Shown here piece by piece: positions 16,978 through 24,487 of a stretch of 64,000 nt of DNA. The DNA is from Pseudogulbenkiania ferrooxidans 2002 (lineage in GTDB: Bacteria > Pseudomonadota > Gammaproteobacteria > Burkholderiales > Chromobacteriaceae): NCBI RefSeq assembly GCF_000174355.1, contig NZ_ACIS01000002.1, forward strand, positions 248,001 to 312,000, written 5' to 3'. The notes beneath the pieces were generated by a model. The model searched no databases and was not told the origin of the DNA. It worked only from the letters and a program-made list of their open reading frames with translations. Position numbers and translations under genes: made by a program. Numbering within the stretch: position 1 is the stretch's first letter; every line of letters begins with the position of its first letter.

Positions 16978-17361
16978 ATATTTTTATATTGTAGTATTTA
17001 TTACATGTTATACGTAATGTACATTAAATTTCAAGGTAACCATGCCAAACAGCCCAGTGCACCGGTGCAAGCAGGTAAATCAATGCAGGAATTTGTCGTG
17101 CTAAGGATGAGAACAGCCAGGTCGAATGGCCGAGCCAAAATGACGCACAGGCCACTGTCGAGCACGCAATCGGAAGAGGAAATAGTGAGAAGCGATGGCG
17201 CAGGACACACCAGAAACGGCAGGGCTTGTACGGCAGGACGGGCGTCCCACCAGCGTCGTTTAGAATCTATCAATGCGAGAGCAAGAAAGGTCTTTTGCCT
17301 TGGACACGCTCAAGACCTTTCTTGAACACGGACGGCCTCTGCCACCCAACAGACAACGTTA
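16978..17361. other. Intergenic region without a convincing gene
   Basis: The first 60 bp are very AT-rich and contain further partial palindromes (ATTAC/GTAAT around 17000-17017). The rest has normal composition. A 106-codon plus-strand frame (17005-17325) has no recognisable domain and an unusual Arg/Ser/Thr-rich composition, so I do not call it. Near the end is a perfect 13-bp inverted repeat at 17282-17294 and 17312-17324. Confidence 0.5.
17282..17324. repeat. Perfect 13-bp inverted repeat
   Basis: CAAGAAAGGTCTT at 17282-17294 and AAGACCTTTCTTG at 17312-17324, spacer 17 bp. No T run follows on either strand except a weak CTTTCTTG. It could terminate the minus-strand efflux operon that ends at 17362, or be a protein site. 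Confidence 0.6.
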
Positions 17362-18900
17362 CTAATGAACGTTGCTGGTATCCGCCACCTTGGTCGGGCG
17401 CGGTGCCAGCCAGATCGCACACGCCGCAATCACGAACGACAGCCCGCTCAGCCAGAAAATCTGGTTGGTCGAGAGCATGATGCTTTGCGACTGCACCAGC
17501 TGATCGATCATGCCCCTGGCGGTTTCGGCGCTCATGCCACTCTGGGTCAGCCCCTGCAGCACCTGACCGGTCGAATCGACGAAGCCGGACAACTCGGCTC
17601 GATTGTAGGAGGCCTTGTCCTCCCAGGAGGTCGTCACCAACGACGTCGCAAAAGCGCCGGATAACGTCCGCAAGAAACTCATCAGACCGGCGGCGGAAGC
17701 CATCTCCTCGGTTTCCACACTCGCCATGGCCAGGCCTGTGAGCGGAACGAAGAAGAAAGGCATGCCGACTCCCTGGAACAGCAAGGGCAAGGCCACCTGC
17801 CAGAAACCCATATCGGAGGTGCCGAAGCTACGGAACAGCGTCACACCGCCAAGCCACATCACGCCGAAGAACACCAGCGGCCGCGGGTCCATCTTGGTCG
17901 ACATTTGTGCCGCGATCGGCGCGGCGATCACCGCCAGGATGCCGCTCATAGCGGTAGCGTAACCGGCCTGGGTGGCGGTGTAGCCCATATAGCTCTGCAG
18001 CCATTGCGGCGTCAGGACCGTCGCACCAAAGAACGAGCCGAAGGCAAGCGAAATGGTCAGCACGCTGGCCCAGTAACCACGATGGCGGAACACGCGCAGA
18101 TTGACGATAGGGTTGCTGGCCGTCATTTCCCAGATCATGAAGGCAGCAAAGCCGATGACAGCGATGATCGCCAGGATCACGATCTCTGGAGACGAAAACC
18201 AGTCCAGATTTTTCCCTTCGTCCAGCATCAACTGCAAGGCCGCCACCCAGGCAATGAGCAGAGCCAACCCGACCGCGTCTACGGGCAGCTTGATCAGCTT
18301 GCCCTCAAAGCGCTTGAGCATCTGCCAGCCAAAGTAACTGCATGTAATCGCGAGCGGCGCATTGATGAAGAAGATCCACGACCACCCCACCTGGTCACAG
18401 AGATAGCCTCCCAGAATCGGCCCCATGATGGGTGCCACCAGCGTGGTCATACTCCACAGACCAATGGCGGCACCGGCTTTCTCTTTCGGGAAAATCTGCT
18501 GCAGCAAGGTCTGGGACATCGGCATCAACGGACCACCGGCCAAACCCTGCAATACGCGGAACAACACCAGCAGCTCGATCGAGTTGGCAAAGCCGCACAG
18601 CACCGAAAACAGCCCGAACAGCAGCATCGAGACGACGAACAGGCGCACCGTGCCGAAGCGGGCGGCCAGCCAGCCCGTCAAAGGAACGATGATGGCCTCC
18701 GCCACGGCGTACGAGGTGATGACATAGGTACCCTGGCTGGCTGACACGGCCAATCCGCCAGCAATATTGGGCACCGACACATTGGCGATAGTAGTGTCGA
18801 GCACCACCAGGAAATTGGCGGCTGCCAGCATCAATGCAGCCAGCCACAGCGCCCCGCCTTCGAGCGGCTTGGTCTGTGCAGCAACGACGTGAGCACTCAT
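17362..18900 (-). CDS. emrB: DHA2-type MFS multidrug transporter, EmrB family
   Basis: A 512-residue membrane protein with about 14 transmembrane segments, the DHA2/EmrB layout. Motifs include the early LDTTIANVSVPNI (motif D1-like), GWLAARFGTVRLF (motif A) and RVLQGLAGGPLMP (motif B). It exports drugs or hydrophobic acids by proton antiport together with the membrane-fusion protein encoded 12 bp upstream and an outer-membrane factor. It is the last gene of a three-gene minus-strand operon. Substrate is not predictable. Confidence 0.92.
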   Translation of the reverse strand: MSAHVVAAQTKPLEGGALWLAALMLAAANFLVVLDTTIANVSVPNIAGGLAVSASQGTYVITSYAVAEAIIVPLTGWLAARFGTVRLFVVSMLLFGLFSVLCGFANSIELLVLFRVLQGLAGGPLMPMSQTLLQQIFPKEKAGAAIGLWSMTTLVAPIMGPILGGYLCDQVGWSWIFFINAPLAITCSYFGWQMLKRFEGKLIKLPVDAVGLALLIAWVAALQLMLDEGKNLDWFSSPEIVILAIIAVIGFAAFMIWEMTASNPIVNLRVFRHRGYWASVLTISLAFGSFFGATVLTPQWLQSYMGYTATQAGYATAMSGILAVIAAPIAAQMSTKMDPRPLVFFGVMWLGGVTLFRSFGTSDMGFWQVALPLLFQGVGMPFFFVPLTGLAMASVETEEMASAAGLMSFLRTLSGAFATSLVTTSWEDKASYNRAELSGFVDSTGQVLQGLTQSGMSAETARGMIDQLVQSQSIMLSTNQIFWLSGLSFVIAACAIWLAPRPTKVADTSNVH

Positions 18901-18912
18901 GACAAGACCCCT

Positions 18913-20052
18913 TTAGAGATTGCTGGCCGTATCGACGGTGGCAGTCATGGACAGACCGACCTGCAACGGATGAACCTTCAGCTCGGCCGGATCGAGCTCG
19001 ATGCGCAGCGGCAGGCGCTGCACCACCTTGATCCAGTTGCCGGTGGCGTTCTGGGCCGGAATCAGCGAGAACGCCGAGCCCGAACCGCCGGAGAAACCCA
19101 CCACCTTACCGTGGTACACCACGTCGGAGCCGTAGATGTCCGAATGCAACGTGACCGGTTGGCCGACCCGTACCTTCTCCAACTGCACCTCTTTGAAGTT
19201 GGCATCCACGTGCACCTGCTGCAGCGGAACCACCGACATCAACTGCGCACCGGACTGGATGCGCTGTCCCACCTGCACCTGACGCTTGGCTACCACGCCG
19301 TCAATCGGGGCACGAATGACGGTGCGCTCCAGATCCACGCGTGCCTGATTACGCTTGGCGCGGGCCAGGGCGACTTCGGGATTGGTATCGACGGTGGTGT
19401 TCGCGGTCAACGTCTGATTGGCCTTGAGCGAGCCCTGGGCCGCCAGCTTGTTGGCCCCCGCCTGAGCCAGCGCGGCCTTGGCTGCCTCCAGGGCAGATTT
19501 GGCGGTGTCGTAAGCCGTCTTGGCATGCGTCAGCTCTTCACCCGATACCGAGCCGGATTTCGCCAGTGCCTGACGACGCTCCAGGTCGATCTTGGCCCGC
19601 TCCAGATCACTTTGCGCGGAGCTCAACTGCGCCTTGGCGCGCAGCAGCTCGGCATCGCGGGCACTGACCTGGGCCTGCAGGCCGTCGTCGCTGGCCAGAT
19701 AGCCTTTGACCTTACGCTCGGCCCGCGCCAGTTCGGCCTCGGCCTGCTCCAGGGCCAGTCGAGCATCGGTGTCGTCCAGCTCGACCAGGACATCGCCCCG
19801 TTTTACCGCCTGGGTGTCCACCACCTTGACGGCGCGGACGTTGGCGCTGATGGACGGCGTCACCTGGGCGATTTCGGCGGCGACATAGGCATTGTCGGTT
19901 GTGACGTGATGCGAGGCGACCAGCGTCCAGTAGGCACCATAGGCCGCAGCGGACAGCGCTACCGCACCGCCCAGGGCGAGGAACAGTTTCTTGCGCTTGG
20001 CCGCATTGTCGATTTGAGGAAGCGGCGCGGTGGCAGTCAACGTTTCAGACAT
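18913..20052 (-). CDS. emrA: Membrane fusion protein, EmrA/HlyD family
   Basis: A 379-residue periplasmic adaptor with one N-terminal membrane anchor (residues 25-45), a biotinyl-lipoyl-like half-motif (VDTQAVKRGDVLVELDDTDA region near 85), a long helical hairpin (about 100-215) and the second lipoyl half near RAPIDGVVAKRQVQVGQ. The long hairpin is typical of EmrA. It links the EmrB transporter to the outer-membrane factor encoded 36 bp upstream in the same operon. Confidence 0.93.
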   Translation of the reverse strand: MSETLTATAPLPQIDNAAKRKKLFLALGGAVALSAAAYGAYWTLVASHHVTTDNAYVAAEIAQVTPSISANVRAVKVVDTQAVKRGDVLVELDDTDARLALEQAEAELARAERKVKGYLASDDGLQAQVSARDAELLRAKAQLSSAQSDLERAKIDLERRQALAKSGSVSGEELTHAKTAYDTAKSALEAAKAALAQAGANKLAAQGSLKANQTLTANTTVDTNPEVALARAKRNQARVDLERTVIRAPIDGVVAKRQVQVGQRIQSGAQLMSVVPLQQVHVDANFKEVQLEKVRVGQPVTLHSDIYGSDVVYHGKVVGFSGGSGSAFSLIPAQNATGNWIKVVQRLPLRIELDPAELKVHPLQVGLSMTATVDTASNL

Positions 20053-20088
20053 GATGAATTCCTTGGCTTATTGAATTGGTGTCGGTTG

Positions 20089-21504
20089 TCATGCCGCGCG
20101 ATAACCGCCACCAAGGGCGCGGATCAGAGCGACATCGAGACTCAGACGGCGGGTCTGCAGATCACTCAGCGAGCGGCGGCTGGCAACCACGCTGTCTTCG
20201 GCAGTCAATACGTCCAGATAGGTAGCCAGACCACCCTGATAGCGGTTACGAGCGATGCGCAAGGCATCCTCGGCCGCCGCCAGCGACTCCTGCTGTGCCG
20301 ACAACCGGCCATCGAGTGCCGCCTGGCTGCTCAAGGCATCGGCGACATCCTGCAATGCTCGATTGAGGGTCTGGTCGTAATTGGCGACGGCTTCGTCATA
20401 CTGGGCACGGGTGACGCGGTACTGGCCTTGCAGCTGGCCACCCCGGAAGATGGGCAAGCTGATGGCCGGACCGAAACCGGCAATGCCGGAGCCGGCCTTG
20501 GTGAACAAGCCCAGCCCCAAGGATTGCGCCCCGACGTAAGCCGACAGGTTGAGATTCGGGTAGAACTCGGCCCGCGATTGATCGATCCGTTTGGCCGCCG
20601 CCTCGGCACGCAGCCGCGCGGCGGTGAGGTCCGGGCGGCGCCCGAGCAGATCGGCGTGAAGTTGCGCGGGAATAGTGATGTTCTGTGCCAGGTTGATTGC
20701 CGGCCTCTGGATGCGATCACCCCGCTCCGGCTCGGCCCCCATCAGGGCGGCCAGTTGATGGCCTTGCAAGGCGATGGATTCTTCGATTGCCAGCAGCTCG
20801 GCCTTGGCCGACGCCGAACGGGAATCCGCCTGACGCACCGTCCCCAGCGTTTCCAGCCCTTGCTGTTGCCGCTCCTTGATCAGCTGCGCGCTTTGGGTGC
20901 GAATCTCGAGGGCCTGCTGTGCCGCATCCCGTTGGGCGTACAAGTGCGCCAGTTCGGCATAGGCCGCGGCAATGGCGGTCGACAAGGTCAAGCGCGCCTG
21001 GGCTGCATCGGCTTCGGCCGCCGCCTGCTCATTGGTAGCCGCGGCAAGCGCCGAGCGGTTTTTGCCCCAGAAATCGATTTCGTAGCTCAGGTCCAGCGTG
21101 GCCCGGACAGAGTTATTGAGCCCCTGTGGCACGAACGCGGCCGGAACACCGTTGTTGTAACTCTGCTTCATCCGACTCAACGAAGCATTCACCCCCACCG
21201 AAGGCAGCGTGGCGGCACCAGCCTGCTGCGCCGCGCCGATGGCCTTGCGCACCCGCGCATCGGCTGCAGCCAGATCGGGGGCATTGCGAAGCGCCTCGTC
21301 GATCAGCTGATTCAACTGGGCATCACCGTAGTGCTGCCACCAGCTGGCGTCGAGTTGGACCTGCCCCGCATTTGGGCTGACACCCAGGGATTTGGGTTGT
21401 GGCAACGGGCCAAGATCCGGCACGCTGGCGCAGGCGGCCAAGGCGAGCACGATGGCCAGGGGCATGGCACGTCGCAGCAAAGCCGTAGGTGATGAAGCGC
21501 TCAT
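20089..21504 (-). CDS. Outer-membrane efflux lipoprotein, NodT family (TolC superfamily)
   Basis: A 471-residue outer-membrane factor. It has a signal peptide and lipobox LAAC near residue 24, then two repeats of the OEP domain with long helices and the usual RRPDL and RGGQLQGQYR segments. It forms the outer-membrane channel for the EmrAB pump encoded downstream. The ATG at 21504 sits 38 bp below a consensus-like promoter (21542-21570); a 43-codon upstream extension would run through that promoter and is rejected. Confidence 0.92.
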   Translation of the reverse strand: MSASSPTALLRRAMPLAIVLALAACASVPDLGPLPQPKSLGVSPNAGQVQLDASWWQHYGDAQLNQLIDEALRNAPDLAAADARVRKAIGAAQQAGAATLPSVGVNASLSRMKQSYNNGVPAAFVPQGLNNSVRATLDLSYEIDFWGKNRSALAAATNEQAAAEADAAQARLTLSTAIAAAYAELAHLYAQRDAAQQALEIRTQSAQLIKERQQQGLETLGTVRQADSRSASAKAELLAIEESIALQGHQLAALMGAEPERGDRIQRPAINLAQNITIPAQLHADLLGRRPDLTAARLRAEAAAKRIDQSRAEFYPNLNLSAYVGAQSLGLGLFTKAGSGIAGFGPAISLPIFRGGQLQGQYRVTRAQYDEAVANYDQTLNRALQDVADALSSQAALDGRLSAQQESLAAAEDALRIARNRYQGGLATYLDVLTAEDSVVASRRSLSDLQTRRLSLDVALIRALGGGYRAA

Positions 21505-21536
21505 GTCGGTGATTTCCTTGTAAACTGTACTGTACG

Positions 21537-21582
21537 GTTCAGTTATAACTTGACAGATTTCTGCCGTCAAGCAAAACTGAAC
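21537..21582. promoter_or_regulatory. Nested palindromic operator over the efflux-operon promoter
   Basis: Minus-strand promoter TTGACG (21570-21565), 17-base spacer, TATAAC (21547-21542). Two inverted repeats share one centre near 21560: the inner CTTGACAG / CCGTCAAG (21549-21571, one mismatch) and the outer GTTCAGTT / AACTGAAC (21537-21544, 21575-21582, perfect). They cover the promoter core and are the likely binding site of the adjacent TetR-type repressor. Confidence 0.75.
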
Positions 21583-21611
21583 TAGTTGGTTCAATTTTGA
21601 GGCACCATGTT

Positions 21612-22229
21612 GTGAGAGTGAAAAGCGAGACAAAGCGGCAAGGCATCATCGATGCGGCCGCCGAGATATTCATGGAGCAGGGCTTCTCCGCCACCTCCAT
21701 GTCGGAAATCGCCAATCGGGCGGGCGGCTCCAAGGCCACCCTGTATAGCTACTTTCCGTCCAAGGAAGAGCTGTTTTGCGAGGTCATGCGGGACTTGTGT
21801 ACCGCGCGGGTACAGCCGGTCTTTACCGTGCTGGAGACAGGGGAACAGTTGGCCGAGACGCTGGAGACGTTCGCGATCGGCTTTCTGCGGGAAATTCTTA
21901 GCCCCGACCTGCTGGCGATTCGCCGCATGATGCTGACAGAGGCCGGACGATCCAATATCGGGCAACTGTTTTACAACGAGGGGCCCAAGGTTGGCCGAAC
22001 CAGAATCGCCCATTACCTGGAGCAACAGATGCAATTGGGGCTCCTGAAGCAGGCCGACCCATGGCGTGCCGCCCTGCATTTGCTGGCTCTGCTGACATCC
22101 GAGCTGGCCGATGAGTGCTTGTGGGGCGTCAGGCAAAAACCGACCGATCAGGAAATCGCCGAGCATGTGCGCTCGGCACTGACGGTATTTTTTGCCGCTT
22201 ACGGCACTCAACCCATCTCTCGGGAGTGA
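21612..22229 (+). CDS. TetR-family repressor, probable regulator of the EmrAB operon
   Basis: A 205-residue TetR/AcrR-type regulator. The N-terminal HTH is clear (IIDAAAEIFMEQGFSATSM, then the recognition segment AGGSKATLYSYFPSKEEL), followed by a divergent ligand-binding domain that resembles the TetR_C AefR-like type. No ATG start exists near the family boundary; GTG at 21612 is preferred because GAGG lies 9 bp upstream, with GTG 21618 as an alternative. It diverges from the efflux operon over a 107-bp region that carries the nested operator, so local repression is likely. Confidence 0.88.
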   Translation: MRVKSETKRQGIIDAAAEIFMEQGFSATSMSEIANRAGGSKATLYSYFPSKEELFCEVMRDLCTARVQPVFTVLETGEQLAETLETFAIGFLREILSPDLLAIRRMMLTEAGRSNIGQLFYNEGPKVGRTRIAHYLEQQMQLGLLKQADPWRAALHLLALLTSELADECLWGVRQKPTDQEIAEHVRSALTVFFAAYGTQPISRE

Positions 22230-22275
22230 CGTCACCAGAGGTTGATGCCAGGTTCAGGCGCGCCGGGTCGTTACT

Positions 22276-22914
22276 TCAGGGACGGCGCATCGCAGGACAG
22301 GATTTGAGCATTTCACAGTAGCCATCCAGCAGGTTTGCGGCCTCGCCTTCCAGGTCGAAGCTCTCGGGGCTGAACAGCCAGTTGCCCATCAAACCGCTGA
22401 CCAAGGCATGCAGCATGATGTCGGCACGAGCGATGTTGAGCCCGGCCGGCAACTGGCCCAGCTCAACCGCCCGCTGCAGGATACGGCGGATACGGTCGGT
22501 ACAATCTACGAGGCACTCTTGTTGGCGCTGCAGCACCGGCCCCATGTCGTTGGTGAGTTCGCACTTGTGATAGAGCACATCGAACACGCGCCGGCGCTGT
22601 TCGTTGCGCACCAGGCTTTGCAGAATACTCAGGCAAGCAGCATGCAATTCACCAAGGGGATCAGGATGTTGCGGATTGTCCACCACGTCAGCGAACAGGG
22701 TTTCGATCGGCAGGCTCACCCGGTCGACCATCGCAGTGAACACGTCCACCTTGTTTTTGAAGTGCCAATAGATCGCACCGCGTGTCAGCCCGGCGGCGGT
22801 GGCGATATCTGCCAGAGAGGTACATGCCACCCCCTGCTCGGCGAAAACCCTCTCGGCCGTGTCGAGAATCAGACTGCGTGTTTCCAGCGACTCTTCTTTA
22901 GTTTTGCGGGCCAT
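22276..22914 (-). CDS. acrR: AcrR/TtgR-type TetR repressor of the AcrAB operon
   Basis: A 212-residue regulator close to the AcrR/MtrR/TtgR group: start ARKTKEESLETR, HTH with GVACTSLADIATAAGLTRGAIYWHFKNK, and an AcrR-like C-terminal domain (LVSGLMGNWLFSPESF). Members repress RND efflux genes and lift when hydrophobic drugs bind. It diverges from acrA, and an AcrR-type palindrome lies 53 bp upstream of its start. ATG 22914 is preceded by GGAGAGG; a TTG one codon earlier is possible. Confidence 0.92.
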   Translation of the reverse strand: MARKTKEESLETRSLILDTAERVFAEQGVACTSLADIATAAGLTRGAIYWHFKNKVDVFTAMVDRVSLPIETLFADVVDNPQHPDPLGELHAACLSILQSLVRNEQRRRVFDVLYHKCELTNDMGPVLQRQQECLVDCTDRIRRILQRAVELGQLPAGLNIARADIMLHALVSGLMGNWLFSPESFDLEGEAANLLDGYCEMLKSCPAMRRP

Positions 22915-22961
22915 CAAGCCTCTCCCGAACTGGCAAGGCGTTCATAGCGCCCCACACGTCA

Positions 22962-22991
22962 TAGACATACATTCATGAATGTATATATACT
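22962..22991 (+). promoter_or_regulatory. acrA promoter candidate overlapping the AcrR operator
   Basis: A perfect 18-bp palindrome ATACATTCATGAATGTAT (22967-22984) closely matches the known AcrR operator style. On the plus strand it fills the gap between TAGACA (22962-22967) and TATACT (22986-22991), 18-base spacer. Binding would block transcription of the efflux operon; divergent regulator promoters probably overlap too. Confidence 0.78.
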
Positions 22992-23287
22992 ATCAGCCAG
23001 CCTGGTAATTTCCCAGCACCCCGTGTAATCCATTTTATTAGTGTGGTTTTGATAGCCTGGTGATGTGTTTTATGGCTGCGGCCATCGCCCCATGACAGAG
23101 CGGCCTCCCCGCCACTGCACTCGCATGGTTGATGCGCCGTCCAGATGTAAGGATCACCAGAAAATCGCATAATTAGGATATTTGCATTTCCAGACGAGAA
23201 GCAGGCTGGCTGTCTCCCATAGGCCGTCTCTCTCGGGTCTTCGACTTAGCCATACCCAATCACCCACTTGAGTATCGGGAGCGTTCC
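22992..23287 (+). other. Long leader between the AcrR operator and acrA
   Basis: About 290 bp without a plausible gene. If transcription starts near 22998 the acrA mRNA has an unusually long leader. It contains an 8-bp inverted repeat CTGGTGAT (23057-23064) and ATCACCAG (23153-23160) that could close a large hairpin. A second promoter nearer acrA cannot be excluded; I see no good one. Confidence 0.4.
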
Positions 23288-24472
23288 ATGCGCATCAATA
23301 AAAACTCCTCATTGCGTCTGGTCACAGTCGCAACCCTTGCGGCGGTAGCCGTCCTGACCGGCTGCGGCGAGAAGCAGCAGACGCCGCCCCCCGGCGCGGG
23401 TCAACCACAGGAAGTCGGCGTCATCACCGTCAAGCAGGAAAGCCTGGCTCTGTCGACCGAGCTTCCGGGCCGACTGAATCCTTATCGAGTATCCGAAGTC
23501 CGCGCACGTGCAGCCGGCATTGTGCTGAAACAGGTTTTCCACGAAGGCAGCGACGTCAAGCAGGGTGAATTGCTGTTCCGTATCGACCCGGCCCCCCTCC
23601 AGGCAAGCCTGCTGAGCGCCGAAGCGTCGCTGGCCAAGTCGGAAGCGACGCTGGCCCAGGCCAAATTGCAAGAGGGCCGCTACAAGGAGCTGGTTGCGGT
23701 CAATGCAGTCAGCAAGCAGGATTACGACAACGCGGTCGCGGCCGTGAAACAGGGGCTGGCCGACGTGGCCGCCGGCAAGGCGGCGGTGCAGACCGCCAAG
23801 CTCAATCTGGGCTATACCTCGGTGACATCCCCGATCCCCGGCCGCATCGGCAAGGCCCAGGTAACGGAAGGCGCGCTGGTAGGCCAGAACGAGCCCACCC
23901 TACTCGCCACCGTGCAGCAACTCGATCCGATCTACCTCGACTTCACCCAGTCGAGTTCCGACATGTTGCGCCTGCGCCGCGCTTTCGACAGCGGCAAGCT
24001 GGAGAGCGTGGCACCGGGCCAGGCCAAAGTCCGCCTGGTCCTGGAAGACGGTACGGAGTACCCCCTGACCGGCAAGTTGCTGTTCTCGGATGTGACGGTG
24101 GATCAGAGTACCGGCATGGTCACGCTGCGCGCCGAGTTCCCGAACCCGAAGCATGAGCTGTTGCCCGGCATGTACGCCCGCGCGCGCCTGGCACAGGCGG
24201 TCGACAAGGCGGCGTTGACCATTCCGCAACAAGCGCTGCAGCGCGGCCAGGGCGGCAGCGCCTCGGTAATGCTGGTCGGCGCCGACAACAAGGTGGTGGC
24301 GCAACCCGTGAAGGCCGAAACGGCGGTCGGCGACAAGTGGGTGGTCACCGAAGGCCTGAAGGCCGGTGACAAGGTCATCGTGCAGGGCCTGCAGAAAATC
24401 CGTCCCGGCGCGCCGGTGAAACCGGTTGCGGCGACCTCTTCCGCCCCTGCCTCGGCCGTTCAAGGTCAATAA
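23288..24472 (+). CDS. acrA: RND efflux periplasmic adaptor, AcrA/MexA family lipoprotein
   Basis: A 394-residue lipoprotein with lipobox LTGC (Cys26). The mature part has the split lipoyl domain (PGRLNPYRVSEVRARAAGIV and a second half near GYTSVTSPIPGRIG), a helical hairpin (about 100-165), beta-barrel and membrane-proximal domains, in AcrA order. It connects the RND pump encoded 15 bp downstream to an outer-membrane factor. It opens a three-gene operon controlled by the divergent AcrR-type regulator. Confidence 0.95.
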   Translation: MRINKNSSLRLVTVATLAAVAVLTGCGEKQQTPPPGAGQPQEVGVITVKQESLALSTELPGRLNPYRVSEVRARAAGIVLKQVFHEGSDVKQGELLFRIDPAPLQASLLSAEASLAKSEATLAQAKLQEGRYKELVAVNAVSKQDYDNAVAAVKQGLADVAAGKAAVQTAKLNLGYTSVTSPIPGRIGKAQVTEGALVGQNEPTLLATVQQLDPIYLDFTQSSSDMLRLRRAFDSGKLESVAPGQAKVRLVLEDGTEYPLTGKLLFSDVTVDQSTGMVTLRAEFPNPKHELLPGMYARARLAQAVDKAALTIPQQALQRGQGGSASVMLVGADNKVVAQPVKAETAVGDKWVVTEGLKAGDKVIVQGLQKIRPGAPVKPVAATSSAPASAVQGQ

Positions 24473-24487
24473 CGGAGACCGCTCAAC

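Noticed and set aside
17005-17325. Possible 106-codon gene in the region after the recombinase promoter
   Set aside because: No recognisable domain, no ribosome site, Arg/Ser/Thr-rich composition, and it starts within the AT-rich control segment.
14583-17361. Prophage or integrative element around the recombinase
   Set aside because: No structural, lysis, replication or conjugation genes, no tRNA end and no flanking direct repeats were seen.
18889-21492. Long plus-strand open frame opposite emrB, emrA and the outer-membrane factor
   Set aside because: Same cause: an antisense shadow of third-position GC bias. The minus-strand genes have clear motifs, signals and overlaps.
22973-23170. Possible 65-codon minus-strand gene in the acrR-acrA gap
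   Set aside because: It covers the palindromic operator, has no homology pattern and no ribosome site.
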